Shown here piece after piece: positions 19,306 through 27,747 of a DNA stretch of 44,038 nt (position 1 is its first letter; each line of letters begins with the position of its first letter). The notes beneath the pieces are model-generated. The model worked only from the letters and a program-made list of their open reading frames with translations, was not told where the DNA came from and ran no database searches. Location: contig MFJJ01000033.1 in NCBI GenBank assembly GCA_001780895.1, forward strand, positions 1-44,038, in the 5' to 3' direction. This stretch comes from Candidatus Gottesmanbacteria bacterium RIFCSPHIGHO2_01_FULL_46_14. GTDB lineage: Bacteria; Patescibacteriota; Microgenomatia; UBA10105; UBA927. The position numbers and the translations under genes are program-made.

Positions 19306-20696
19306 TGGTGAAATGGACTCTTATCGCACTGCTGGTTTTAGGATTTTTTCTTCGCGGACAGGAATTATTAAGCGGCAACTTTCTATTCCTCAAAGATCAG
19401 GGCCGCGATATGCTTGCGGTCAAATCCATTGTTGTTGATAAAAAACTAACACTCATTGGCCCCTATACCGGACTTCAAGCTGTGTTTCAAGGTCCCCTCT
19501 ACTACTATCTTCTCGCCATACCGTTTGCCATATTCAGAGGAGATCCATGGGGCGTCATGCTCCTTTTGATGATCACAAGTCTTGCTTCGATCAGTATGGG
19601 ATTTTCTATTGGAGGAATTCTTACTGCTTTTCTTTTTGCAACGTCGCCTGCGCTAGGAGCAGCAGCAACATTTTTTTGGAGTCCGTTTTTTGTGATTCCT
19701 ATTATGTGTGGATATGTGTATTTTTTTATGCGGTGGGTCAAAAAAGGGGATAAGCATTCATTCGTATGGTTATCAATAACCCTTGCCCTTTTGTATCATT
19801 TTGAGCTTGCGTTTGCAGTGCCGTGGACGATAGTGAGTATTTTACTGTTTTTCCATGCTGGTGTTCGTTGGTATCCAAGAATACTATTCTTCCTGATTTT
19901 ATTTTCAATTTTTCCGCTTATTCTATTTGACGTTCGTCACGATTTTCTTACCACTCGATCAATTTTTGCTCTTGTAGGAGGATCAGCGCAGGGACTTACG
20001 TCAAGCTTCGAGCCGTATGACAAAATAATCCGTGATCATATCGTTAGTTTCGTCAGTAGTATTAATGCATCGTTTTTTATAAACGCGTCGATTGCTGGGC
20101 TTACGTCTGTCACCCTAATCGTAGGAGGAATTTGGTATCTCGCGTTCGGGAAAAGAGTTGAAATAAAGCTTCTGTTTGTGATGCCAGTCCTTTTGTGGTT
20201 TGTCTATCTTCTTTATCCTTTTCAGCTCTACAGCTGGTACCTCGTCGGGCTTTTTCCTGTCTATATGATTCTTTTGGGATATGGATTATCGAAACACAAA
20301 AATATTGCAGTTGGATGCATGATTCTCATATCGATATTTACCGTTCAAAAACTCCTAAAACTTTACACGGCAACAGATTGGGGTGGAACGGCAAAAATAC
20401 GGGGGAAACTTGCTGCGATTGACACAATTATCAAGGATTCACAAGGCAAGCTGTTTAATGTACTCGTTTTTACTCCTGTCGTCTTAACTGATGCCTATGA
20501 TTATCTGTTTTGGTGGAAGTATGGATCAATTCCTTCAAAAGAAAAACAAGATTTAACATATTTGCTCATTGAGCCGGATCCCTCAAAGCCGTGGTCGCAC
20601 GAGGGGTGGCTCGAGACGGTCGTCTCTGGCGGTGGTATCATTGAAACCAGGACCTTACCTTCCGGATTTATTATTCAAAAGCGATTGTATGACTAG
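19305..20696 (+). CDS. GT-C-like membrane glycosyltransferase ('LIGP' subfamily)
   Basis: 'NFLFLKDQGRDMLAVKSIVVDKKLTLIGPYTGLQAVFQGPLYYYLLAIPFAIF'. Confidence 0.78.
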   Translation: MVKWTLIALLVLGFFLRGQELLSGNFLFLKDQGRDMLAVKSIVVDKKLTLIGPYTGLQAVFQGPLYYYLLAIPFAIFRGDPWGVMLLLMITSLASISMGFSIGGILTAFLFATSPALGAAATFFWSPFFVIPIMCGYVYFFMRWVKKGDKHSFVWLSITLALLYHFELAFAVPWTIVSILLFFHAGVRWYPRILFFLILFSIFPLILFDVRHDFLTTRSIFALVGGSAQGLTSSFEPYDKIIRDHIVSFVSSINASFFINASIAGLTSVTLIVGGIWYLAFGKRVEIKLLFVMPVLLWFVYLLYPFQLYSWYLVGLFPVYMILLGYGLSKHKNIAVGCMILISIFTVQKLLKLYTATDWGGTAKIRGKLAAIDTIIKDSQGKLFNVLVFTPVVLTDAYDYLFWWKYGSIPSKEKQDLTYLLIEPDPSKPWSHEGWLETVVSGGGIIETRTLPSGFIIQKRLYD

Positions 20697-22206
20697 TTTT
20701 ATTTTATTGATATTTTCACTTATTCCCCTCTTCGATTTACTCCACCCCGGATTGCCGATAACCCATGATGGACAGGATCATGTGGCCAGAATTGCCAATT
20801 TTTACCAGTCTCTCACGGAGGGAAACATTATTCCAAGATGGGCGGGGAATCTTAATTGGGGCTATGGTCATCCCATTCTCATGTTTCTCTATCCGTTGCC
20901 CTCATACGTTGCGTCGCTGTTTCACTTTATAGGATTTTCCTTCGTTGACAGTACAAAGCTGGTGTTTGCAGTCGCCTATATTGCCAGTATTTTTGCGATG
21001 TATCTATGGAGTAAATCTCAATGGGGAGAACGAGCTGGTTTCGCCGCAGCGCTGCTGTATGGTTTTGCGCCGTATAGATTCGTCGACCTGTATGTTCGTG
21101 GCGCGATAGGCGAACACGTAGCATTCATTTTCCCACCGCTCATCCTCTGGGCGACTGATCGCAAACGATGGCTCATCGGAACACTCGCGGTAGCAGGACT
21201 TTTGTTATCTCACAACGCAGTCAGTCTTATGTTCGCACCGGTAATTATTTTGTATATTCTATACCATCGTCGATCCTTTTTACCTATCGTTTTGGGACTT
21301 TTGATATCTGCATTTTTCTGGATACCAGCGCTCTATGAGGGGAGATATACGCTTCGTGATATCGTGACCAATGAAGATTTTGCTGGTAGATTTGTACATT
21401 TTAGTCAATTTTTTTATACGAGGGGCAATGAGCTATCAAAAGAAATCGGTATTGTTGGGTTTCTCATTATAGTTTCTGCTATTGTTTTGTTTTTTCGGCG
21501 AAGAGAAAAATTTCTTGGTGGAGTACTTATTGTTCTCGGAATATCAATATTCTTGATGTTACCAACGTCTCAACCAATATGGCAAACAGTAACGATTCTG
21601 CAGAAGTTCCAGTTTCCGTGGCGTTTCTTACATCTGGTTGTATTTTGTGTCGCGGTTTTGGGTGGACTTGTCATGAGTAAAGTCAAAAATCAGTTGCCGG
21701 TAGCAATGTTTGTAGCGATTGGACTTTTAATACCTACATATTCTATGTGGAACGCTCAATATTATCGGGAGTATCCGGAGTCGTTCTTTACCTCGGTGTA
21801 TAAGGGGACAACCGATACCGGTGAAAGCAGCCCGATCTGGTCCGTGCGTTTCATGGAGCACGAGCCTTCTGTGCCAATCGAGGTTATAGATGGGAATGCA
21901 CAAGTCGAGTTTGGTTTGCGAAACACCACAAAACGGGAATATAAGGTCAATGCACAAGATAAAACGCGACTACTTGAAAATACACTCTATTTTCCGGGAT
22001 GGCAGGTATTGGTGGACGGTCAACAAGTCCCCATCGAATTCCAAGATCCAAATCACCGTGGCCTCATGACATTTGCCGTAGATTCAGGTGTACATATGAT
22101 ACTTGTACGGTTCACTCGGACAAAACTTCGTCTTTATGCTGAACTTGTGAGTTTGGGCGCTTTCGTATTATTAGGAGGCATGCTCATCTATAATAGGAAG
22201 TTATGA
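20689..22206 (+). CDS. PTPS-related-domain multi-spanning membrane protein
   Basis: 'PITHDGQDHVARIANFYQSLTEGNIIPRWAGNLNWGYGHPILMFLYPLPSY' and 'YFPGWQVLVDGQQVPIEFQDPNHRGLMTFAVDSGVH'. The ORF-track start at 20569 is too early; MTSFILLIF at 20689 is preferred. Confidence 0.8.
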   Translation: MTSFILLIFSLIPLFDLLHPGLPITHDGQDHVARIANFYQSLTEGNIIPRWAGNLNWGYGHPILMFLYPLPSYVASLFHFIGFSFVDSTKLVFAVAYIASIFAMYLWSKSQWGERAGFAAALLYGFAPYRFVDLYVRGAIGEHVAFIFPPLILWATDRKRWLIGTLAVAGLLLSHNAVSLMFAPVIILYILYHRRSFLPIVLGLLISAFFWIPALYEGRYTLRDIVTNEDFAGRFVHFSQFFYTRGNELSKEIGIVGFLIIVSAIVLFFRRREKFLGGVLIVLGISIFLMLPTSQPIWQTVTILQKFQFPWRFLHLVVFCVAVLGGLVMSKVKNQLPVAMFVAIGLLIPTYSMWNAQYYREYPESFFTSVYKGTTDTGESSPIWSVRFMEHEPSVPIEVIDGNAQVEFGLRNTTKREYKVNAQDKTRLLENTLYFPGWQVLVDGQQVPIEFQDPNHRGLMTFAVDSGVHMILVRFTRTKLRLYAELVSLGAFVLLGGMLIYNRKL

Positions 22207-23024
22207 AGCTTTCCGTAGTTCTGGCAGTCTTTAACGAGGAGGATGTGTTGGCGACGTGTCTTGAGTCAATCAAAGGTCTTGCTGATGAGATTATTATTGT
22301 GGATGGGGGATCAACGGATAAGACAGTGGAGATTGCCAAAAAATACGGTGCCAAAGTGTTTGTGACGGATAATCCGCCGATTTTTCATATCAATAAGCAA
22401 CGTGCGGTGGACAGGGCAAAAGGTGATTGGATCTTGCAGTTAGATGCAGATGAGGTTGTGCCGGAGGCACTGAGTATCGAAATTCGGACTGTCATCCCGG
22501 CCATCGAGCCGGGATCCAGGCAAGAAAAAGACTGGATTCCGGGTCAAGCCCGGAATGACAATGGATTTAATGGATATTATGTTTCAAGGAAAAATTATTT
22601 TCTCTGGTACTGGATGAGAAAAGGCGGGCAGTATCCGGATTATGTTGTGAGATTGTTCAAACGTGGAAAAGGAAGCTTTCCACAAAAAAGCGTCCATGAG
22701 CAAATTGTTGTGGATGGACCTATCGGATATTTAAAAACGCCGCTGGAGCACAGACCGTATACGTCGTTTGCCGAATATTGGCAAAAAGCACATACCTATG
22801 CAATGCTGCGGGCCAGAGAAATGGCAGGAGTGAAGCTTGAGGTTACTCCTGAGACATTCGTACAATACTATTTCCTGCGTCCGACGAAAACTTTTTTGAA
22901 TCTTTACGTACGCCATAAGGGATTTGTCGATGGTATATTTGGATTCCTTTTCGCATTATTTTCTGCATATCAAGAACCATTGGCGTTTAGGAAATACATA
23001 CAGTATGGAAAAAACTTCAACTAA
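22203..23024 (+). CDS. GT2 family glycosyltransferase (WaaE/KdtX-like), containing an in-frame palindromic repeat
   Basis: 'MKLSVVLAVFNEEDVLATCLESIKGLADEIIIVDGGSTDKTVEIAKKYGAKV...GDWILQLDADEVV'; repeat-derived peptide 'IPAIEPGSRQEKDWIPGQARND'. Confidence 0.9.
   Translation: MKLSVVLAVFNEEDVLATCLESIKGLADEIIIVDGGSTDKTVEIAKKYGAKVFVTDNPPIFHINKQRAVDRAKGDWILQLDADEVVPEALSIEIRTVIPAIEPGSRQEKDWIPGQARNDNGFNGYYVSRKNYFLWYWMRKGGQYPDYVVRLFKRGKGSFPQKSVHEQIVVDGPIGYLKTPLEHRPYTSFAEYWQKAHTYAMLRAREMAGVKLEVTPETFVQYYFLRPTKTFLNLYVRHKGFVDGIFGFLFALFSAYQEPLAFRKYIQYGKNFN
22490..22560. repeat. Palindromic repeat element (double hairpin, ~71 bp) inserted in frame within the GT2 CDS
   Basis: TGTCATCCCGGccatcgaGCCGGGATCCAG-gcaagaaaaaga-CTGGATTCCGGGtcaaGCCCGGAATGACA: outer inverted repeat (TGTCATyCCGG / CCGGrATGACA), each half itself a hairpin. 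Confidence 0.85.
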
Positions 23025-23712
23025 ACAACATTGGCAATCCTATTGGAAAACGCCCGACCATCAACCACCGGTAGTGCACGAAGAAATGCTTTCAGAGTTG
23101 CAACACATTACAAATATAAAGGGCAAGAAAATACTTGAAGTCGGAGCTGGAATGGGAGGAGATAGTGTTCGATTGGCGGAATTTGGTGCCTCGGTAACAG
23201 CTGTTGATTATACCCAGGAGTCTCTTGATGAAATTGATGAGTTTGCCAAAAAACATAACGTGAGTGTTGACACCGTCAGGGGAGATGCGCGAGAGCTTCC
23301 GTTCAAAGACGAAGTCTTTGATATCGTTTTCCATCAAGGACTTCTCGAGCATTTTAAAGATCCTTCGGTAATTCTCAGCGAACACGTTCGAGTACTAAAA
23401 AAGAGAGGCTATCTCGTTGTTGATGTTCCTCAAGCATTCACAACCTATACGATAAAAAAGAAAATTGCTATTGCACGGGGAGCATGGTTTGCCGGTTGGG
23501 AGCGGTCGTTTTCCATTGGGCAATTAGAGCATCTCATGAGAGAGGCGGGTCTTTCGATAGTGAGGGCATACGGGTGGGGTTACTACGGAAAACTCCATGC
23601 GATACGAAATCTAAATCTGGGGAAATGGTATGAACAACTTTGGGGTATTATCGAGAAATCCAGAATGAAACTGTATCTCAATTGGTGTATTGGAGTTATC
23701 GCACAGAAATGA
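23005..23712 (+). CDS. Class I SAM-dependent methyltransferase
   Basis: 'GKKILEVGAGMGGDSVRLAEFGASVTAVDYTQESLDEI...DIVFHQGLLEHFKDPSVILSEHVRVLKKRGYLVVDVP'. Start at MEKTSTKQHW. Confidence 0.9.
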   Translation: MEKTSTKQHWQSYWKTPDHQPPVVHEEMLSELQHITNIKGKKILEVGAGMGGDSVRLAEFGASVTAVDYTQESLDEIDEFAKKHNVSVDTVRGDARELPFKDEVFDIVFHQGLLEHFKDPSVILSEHVRVLKKRGYLVVDVPQAFTTYTIKKKIAIARGAWFAGWERSFSIGQLEHLMREAGLSIVRAYGWGYYGKLHAIRNLNLGKWYEQLWGIIEKSRMKLYLNWCIGVIAQK

Positions 23713-24152
23713 AACGATTTTTTATTATTCTTCTATTGCTCTTGACTGTGCGTGTGCCTGTATACGCAAATTATGTGCTTCCGTACCCTTCCTACATGCC
23801 CGGGCATACGCTATATAAGATTTCGCGAGTTCTTGACGACCTTAAGCGGTATTGGTATTGGGGCACGATTGCCCAGGCAAAATACCATCAAGGTCTTTCA
23901 GATAAATACCTCGTTGAGGCAAAAACGCTTTTTGAATATAAACAGTACCTGCTTGCGCTTGAGGCGCTCGTGCGATCTGACCAGCATTTTCCAAAAGGAA
24001 TACGAGAGTCGCGTGACGAGCATATTTCAGTCTTAACCAAGCTCAAGACCGAACTTCCGGAAGCGTTCGTCTGGCAGGATGAACATCAAGAACCACGTTC
24101 ATTAAACATTCATGAAGCACTTAACCGGTCCATGGGGATCCGCAATCAATAA
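23709..24152 (+). CDS. Small exported DUF5667-like protein
   Basis: Signal-like N-terminus 'MKRFFIILLLLLTVRVPVYA' then 'YVLPYPSYMPGHTLYKISRVLDDLKRYWYWGTIAQAKYHQGLSDKYLVEAKTLFEYKQYLLALEAL'. Confidence 0.6.
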   Translation: MKRFFIILLLLLTVRVPVYANYVLPYPSYMPGHTLYKISRVLDDLKRYWYWGTIAQAKYHQGLSDKYLVEAKTLFEYKQYLLALEALVRSDQHFPKGIRESRDEHISVLTKLKTELPEAFVWQDEHQEPRSLNIHEALNRSMGIRNQ

Positions 24153-25263
24153 ACTATTTATTATTCTCCTTTTGTGTGTACCCATTCTTAGTGTGGGAAG
24201 GGTAGTCGTGACTTCGTCTGGTGGATATTTTCGGCCGTATTATAACGATGGAATATACACACAGTTGGAAAACTTATTTAACAATTCACAATACCGACTA
24301 AAAAATCCAACTTCGATTATCGCCGATGAAATTGTATTTCGTTATGCTGCAGGAGCCTACATGCGTGGCGTTGACCCAATTCTTATTAACTCTGAACACA
24401 CGCCTCTGGGGAAATATATGATAGGAGCTTCGTATGTATTATTTAAAACAGATACACCGCTCATTCTGCTTTCCGGTGTGGCAGTCCTTGCGGCAATCTG
24501 GTGGCTTGGCCGATTAGTTCTTGGTAATACTACACAGGCGCTTGTCCCCGTAGCATTATTTTCTGTTGAACCATTATTTGTCAATCAATTTCGTTTCGTA
24601 CCGCTCCTCGATATTATTCAATTACCGTTTATTCTGTTGTCCTTAGTCGTTTTTTACCTGGAAACTAAAAAGAAGTATTTTTGGGCCACGATGATACTTG
24701 TAGGTCTGGTAGCTGCGACGAAATCGATTGTCCCTGCGGTTTTACTGTCTATTTGTTTTTTGTTCTATTTACTCCTTGCGAGAGACTATAAGCGCATCAA
24801 GATATTTATTGTAATGAGTCCATTGTCTGTTGGAGTTTTTACTCTCTCTTATCTTCGAACTTTTTTGAATGGATATTCGCTCAGTGACTTCGTTGGATTT
24901 CAAAAATGGATATTTCTGTATCAGCAAAGTAAATTGATACTTCCATTATCGTTCTGGCGACTCGTGATGTTAAATGAATGGCAGACGTGGTGGGGAGACC
25001 AGTCACTTCAGACCTCTAATGACTGGACAATCGTATGGCCACTCCTTATGATTCTCCCTTTTGTTTTTGTAATACTTTCGTACTTTCGCAAATTTACAAT
25101 GCCGGGCTTAGTTCGACTTCTTCTGTTGTGGATCCTTGTGTATGAGGCATTTTTATCAGTCGGTGCTGTAGTAACGAGATTTCTCTTGCCGCTCCTTCCT
25201 ATCCTCTATATTGTAGGAATCTATACGGTTCGGGAAATGTTTTTATCTAGAAAGCGTCTATGA
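24112..25263 (+). CDS. GT-C-like glycosyltransferase (phospholipid-carrier-dependent type)
   Basis: 'IIADEIVFRYAAGAYMRGVDPILINSEHTPLGKYMIGASYVLF' in the first extracytoplasmic loop, multiple TM segments. Confidence 0.65.
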   Translation: MKHLTGPWGSAINKLFIILLLCVPILSVGRVVVTSSGGYFRPYYNDGIYTQLENLFNNSQYRLKNPTSIIADEIVFRYAAGAYMRGVDPILINSEHTPLGKYMIGASYVLFKTDTPLILLSGVAVLAAIWWLGRLVLGNTTQALVPVALFSVEPLFVNQFRFVPLLDIIQLPFILLSLVVFYLETKKKYFWATMILVGLVAATKSIVPAVLLSICFLFYLLLARDYKRIKIFIVMSPLSVGVFTLSYLRTFLNGYSLSDFVGFQKWIFLYQQSKLILPLSFWRLVMLNEWQTWWGDQSLQTSNDWTIVWPLLMILPFVFVILSYFRKFTMPGLVRLLLLWILVYEAFLSVGAVVTRFLLPLLPILYIVGIYTVREMFLSRKRL

Positions 25264-26333
25264 AATTTATTTACATGTGTGCGCTCGTTGCCGTGGTGGT
25301 ATTAAGCTTCGGTTTTATAGATCCCAATTTTCCTTATCAACCGTTTCCGGAGTACTTTACCTATCTTCATTCACAAAGATTAGTCTCAACGACTATCTAC
25401 GTTGCCACTATTTGTGTCATGTTCGGATTTTATCTCAAGGTGTTGGTAGACGTCAGGCGGAATCGAATAAAACCATCTCAAGTTTGGCAATTGATTCTAT
25501 TGTCGGTTGTTATTCTGTTTTTTTCGTATCCTGCCGCGTTTACCTATGATATTTTTAATTACATAGCAACCGCTAAAGTAACATATTTGTACCACCAAAA
25601 CCCGTATCTCGTCATGCCGATTGAGATTCCCAACGAACCGATGCTTGCCTATATGCATGCGGCCAATAAAGTCGCTCTCTACGGAGGGTTCTGGATTTTT
25701 TTAACAGCAATTCCTCACGTTTTAGGATTGGGCAATATAATTCTCACTCTTGCCACATTTAAATTATTTATCGTTCTTTTTTACTTTTTGCTCCTTAAGC
25801 AATTAATTAATCTTTCTGACAACAAGATATGGACGCTTGCGTTTTTTGGACTCAATCCGCTCATTCTTCTTGAAACTGTGGTTAGTGCTCATAACGACGT
25901 TGTCATGATGTTTTTTGCCGTTTTTAGTTTTGCGCTTCTTCGGAAAAAACGATATTTTTTGTCGATTATTTTTTTCGTTCTTTCTATATGTATCAAGTAT
26001 TCGACAATACTGCTTCTACCGCTTATCCTCAAAAAATCTATGAATTGGCGATACGCCGCCATATTCATGTATATCGCGTTTTTACTCTCGCCGCTTCGGG
26101 AAGAGCTGTATGCGTGGTATTTTATTTGGGTATTGCCGTTTGTTGCCTTGATACCTGAGAGTCAACTTCTTGTCAATATCTCGCTCGCATTTTCATTTGG
26201 TCTCATGTTTCGGATTGCGCCGTATCTCTATACCTGGCGATGGGATGGGATAACGCCGATAATCAAACGGATCGTGTCATTTGTTCCACCGGCATTTGTT
26301 GCACTCTGGTATGGTTTCAGAAAAAAGAATTAA
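25260..26333 (+). CDS. GT87/MptB-like membrane mannosyltransferase
   Basis: 'TYDIFNYIATAKVTYLYHQNPYLVMPIEIPNEPMLAYMH...FGLNPLILLETVVSAHNDVVMMFFAVFSFALLRKKRYFLSIIFFVLSICIKYSTILLLPL'. Confidence 0.65.
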   Translation: MKFIYMCALVAVVVLSFGFIDPNFPYQPFPEYFTYLHSQRLVSTTIYVATICVMFGFYLKVLVDVRRNRIKPSQVWQLILLSVVILFFSYPAAFTYDIFNYIATAKVTYLYHQNPYLVMPIEIPNEPMLAYMHAANKVALYGGFWIFLTAIPHVLGLGNIILTLATFKLFIVLFYFLLLKQLINLSDNKIWTLAFFGLNPLILLETVVSAHNDVVMMFFAVFSFALLRKKRYFLSIIFFVLSICIKYSTILLLPLILKKSMNWRYAAIFMYIAFLLSPLREELYAWYFIWVLPFVALIPESQLLVNISLAFSFGLMFRIAPYLYTWRWDGITPIIKRIVSFVPPAFVALWYGFRKKN

Positions 26334-27747
26334 TATTTTTATCGTTACGTGCTGCTTTATTTTTTCCTGGTGGTTATTCGGGAAATCATTTGGATATGAT
26401 AATGTCAAGCATGCCTTTAGGATAGCCCGCAACGAGGTTGGCGATTTTGGGCTTCACCTGTCGATCATTCGCTCAATCTCATTAGGCAATAATTTTCCTC
26501 CCCAGTCTCCGTTTTTTCCGGGTAGACCATTGTCATATCACTGGGGGACTGATGTTTTTATCGGTATCCTTGAGAGGATTGGTGTTCCGATCGACTGGGC
26601 GATCAATGGAGTCAGTGCTGTCGGAATGACTATTCTTCTCTGGCAAATTTACGTTTTTTCGCAAATACTTTTTCGCCGTAAGCTCATAGGCTTAGCGTCA
26701 ATAGTGTTATTTCTTTTCCCCAGTACCCTTACGATCGTCAACTATCTTAGAGCACCAAGTAATATCTGGAGGCTCCCTGACTATATCGATAAGGGCCCCT
26801 TCGACGGTTCTTCTATTTCGATTTATCAGACCCTCAATCCGTATCTTAATCAAAGACATTTAGTTGTAGGACTGGCTATTGGTCTTTTTGTCATCAATTA
26901 TTTTCTGAGGAAAAAACCTATTTCGTCTCCCAAACTCATACTGCTTGGACTTCTCGTCGGTATGCTCTATAAAGTTCATAGTCTTATCGCTATTTCTACC
27001 GCCTCAATTATCTTTTTCCAGTGGTTGGTATTTCGGAAACAGTGGATAGTATTTTTTGTAATGACCTTATTGGTTTGGGTAACAATTGCCCTTTTCGAAG
27101 GCTTGCCAAAACCTCTGATTTCATTCTATTTTGGTTATCTCTCGACCGGCAACATACTTGCGTACTGGTGGATGAATATGGGATTAAGCCTCCCCTTTTT
27201 ACTTTTGGGTTTTTACATGGTTCCGAAAAAAGCAAGGCTGGTGTTTTTATCTTTCCTTCCTTTATTTATCATCGCCAATACCATACAACTGAGTTTTCGA
27301 ATAGAACACAATCACTCACTCATTAATTTTTTCTGGATTGTGGTTTCGACTATTGTCGCTTTTGTGTTAGTCAAAATTTTTGATCGATCGAAACTTGTTG
27401 CGGTTGTCCTTTTTGGATTTTTAATATCATCAGGGATTTTAAACCTCATGGCGGTTAAAAACGATTATCAGGCCTACTTTGACGATGGGCCACAACGGAT
27501 CAAAAAAAATACTGCGCCTAATGCTATATTTTTAACGACTCGCTCACTTTATGACCCCGCAGCTTTGGCGGGGCGGTTCACGTATGTTGGTCCGTCGTAT
27601 TACCTTGAGGTTATGGGCATAGATTACCAGGAACGTGCGCAATTTGCCGCTGATTTTTATAAGAATTCCCAGTTGTTCGCCCAAGAAGCCAGGGAGCGAG
27701 GGATTGATTATTATATATTGCCAGACGGCTCGATTCACGCGTTATGA
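26311..27747 (+). CDS. Large multi-spanning membrane protein, GT-C-like
   Basis: 'GDFGLHLSIIRSISLGNNFPPQSPFFPGRPLSYHWGTDVFIGILERIGVPIDWAINGVSAVG'; start MVSEKRINIF at 26311 preferred over 26281. Confidence 0.6.
   Translation: MVSEKRINIFIVTCCFIFSWWLFGKSFGYDNVKHAFRIARNEVGDFGLHLSIIRSISLGNNFPPQSPFFPGRPLSYHWGTDVFIGILERIGVPIDWAINGVSAVGMTILLWQIYVFSQILFRRKLIGLASIVLFLFPSTLTIVNYLRAPSNIWRLPDYIDKGPFDGSSISIYQTLNPYLNQRHLVVGLAIGLFVINYFLRKKPISSPKLILLGLLVGMLYKVHSLIAISTASIIFFQWLVFRKQWIVFFVMTLLVWVTIALFEGLPKPLISFYFGYLSTGNILAYWWMNMGLSLPFLLLGFYMVPKKARLVFLSFLPLFIIANTIQLSFRIEHNHSLINFFWIVVSTIVAFVLVKIFDRSKLVAVVLFGFLISSGILNLMAVKNDYQAYFDDGPQRIKKNTAPNAIFLTTRSLYDPAALAGRFTYVGPSYYLEVMGIDYQERAQFAADFYKNSQLFAQEARERGIDYYILPDGSIHAL

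Noticed and set aside
20569-20688. Extended N-terminus 'MSRIPQSRGRTRGGSRRSSLAVVSLKPGPYLPDLLFKSDC' of the 20569 ORF as a novel domain
   Set aside because: It is the shifted reading of the upstream gene's 3' end; paralogs begin at the hydrophobic segment, so the start is 20689.
27543-27561. CCCCGC-agctttg-GCGGGG hairpin as a terminator
   Set aside because: Inside the coding region with no following U-tract.
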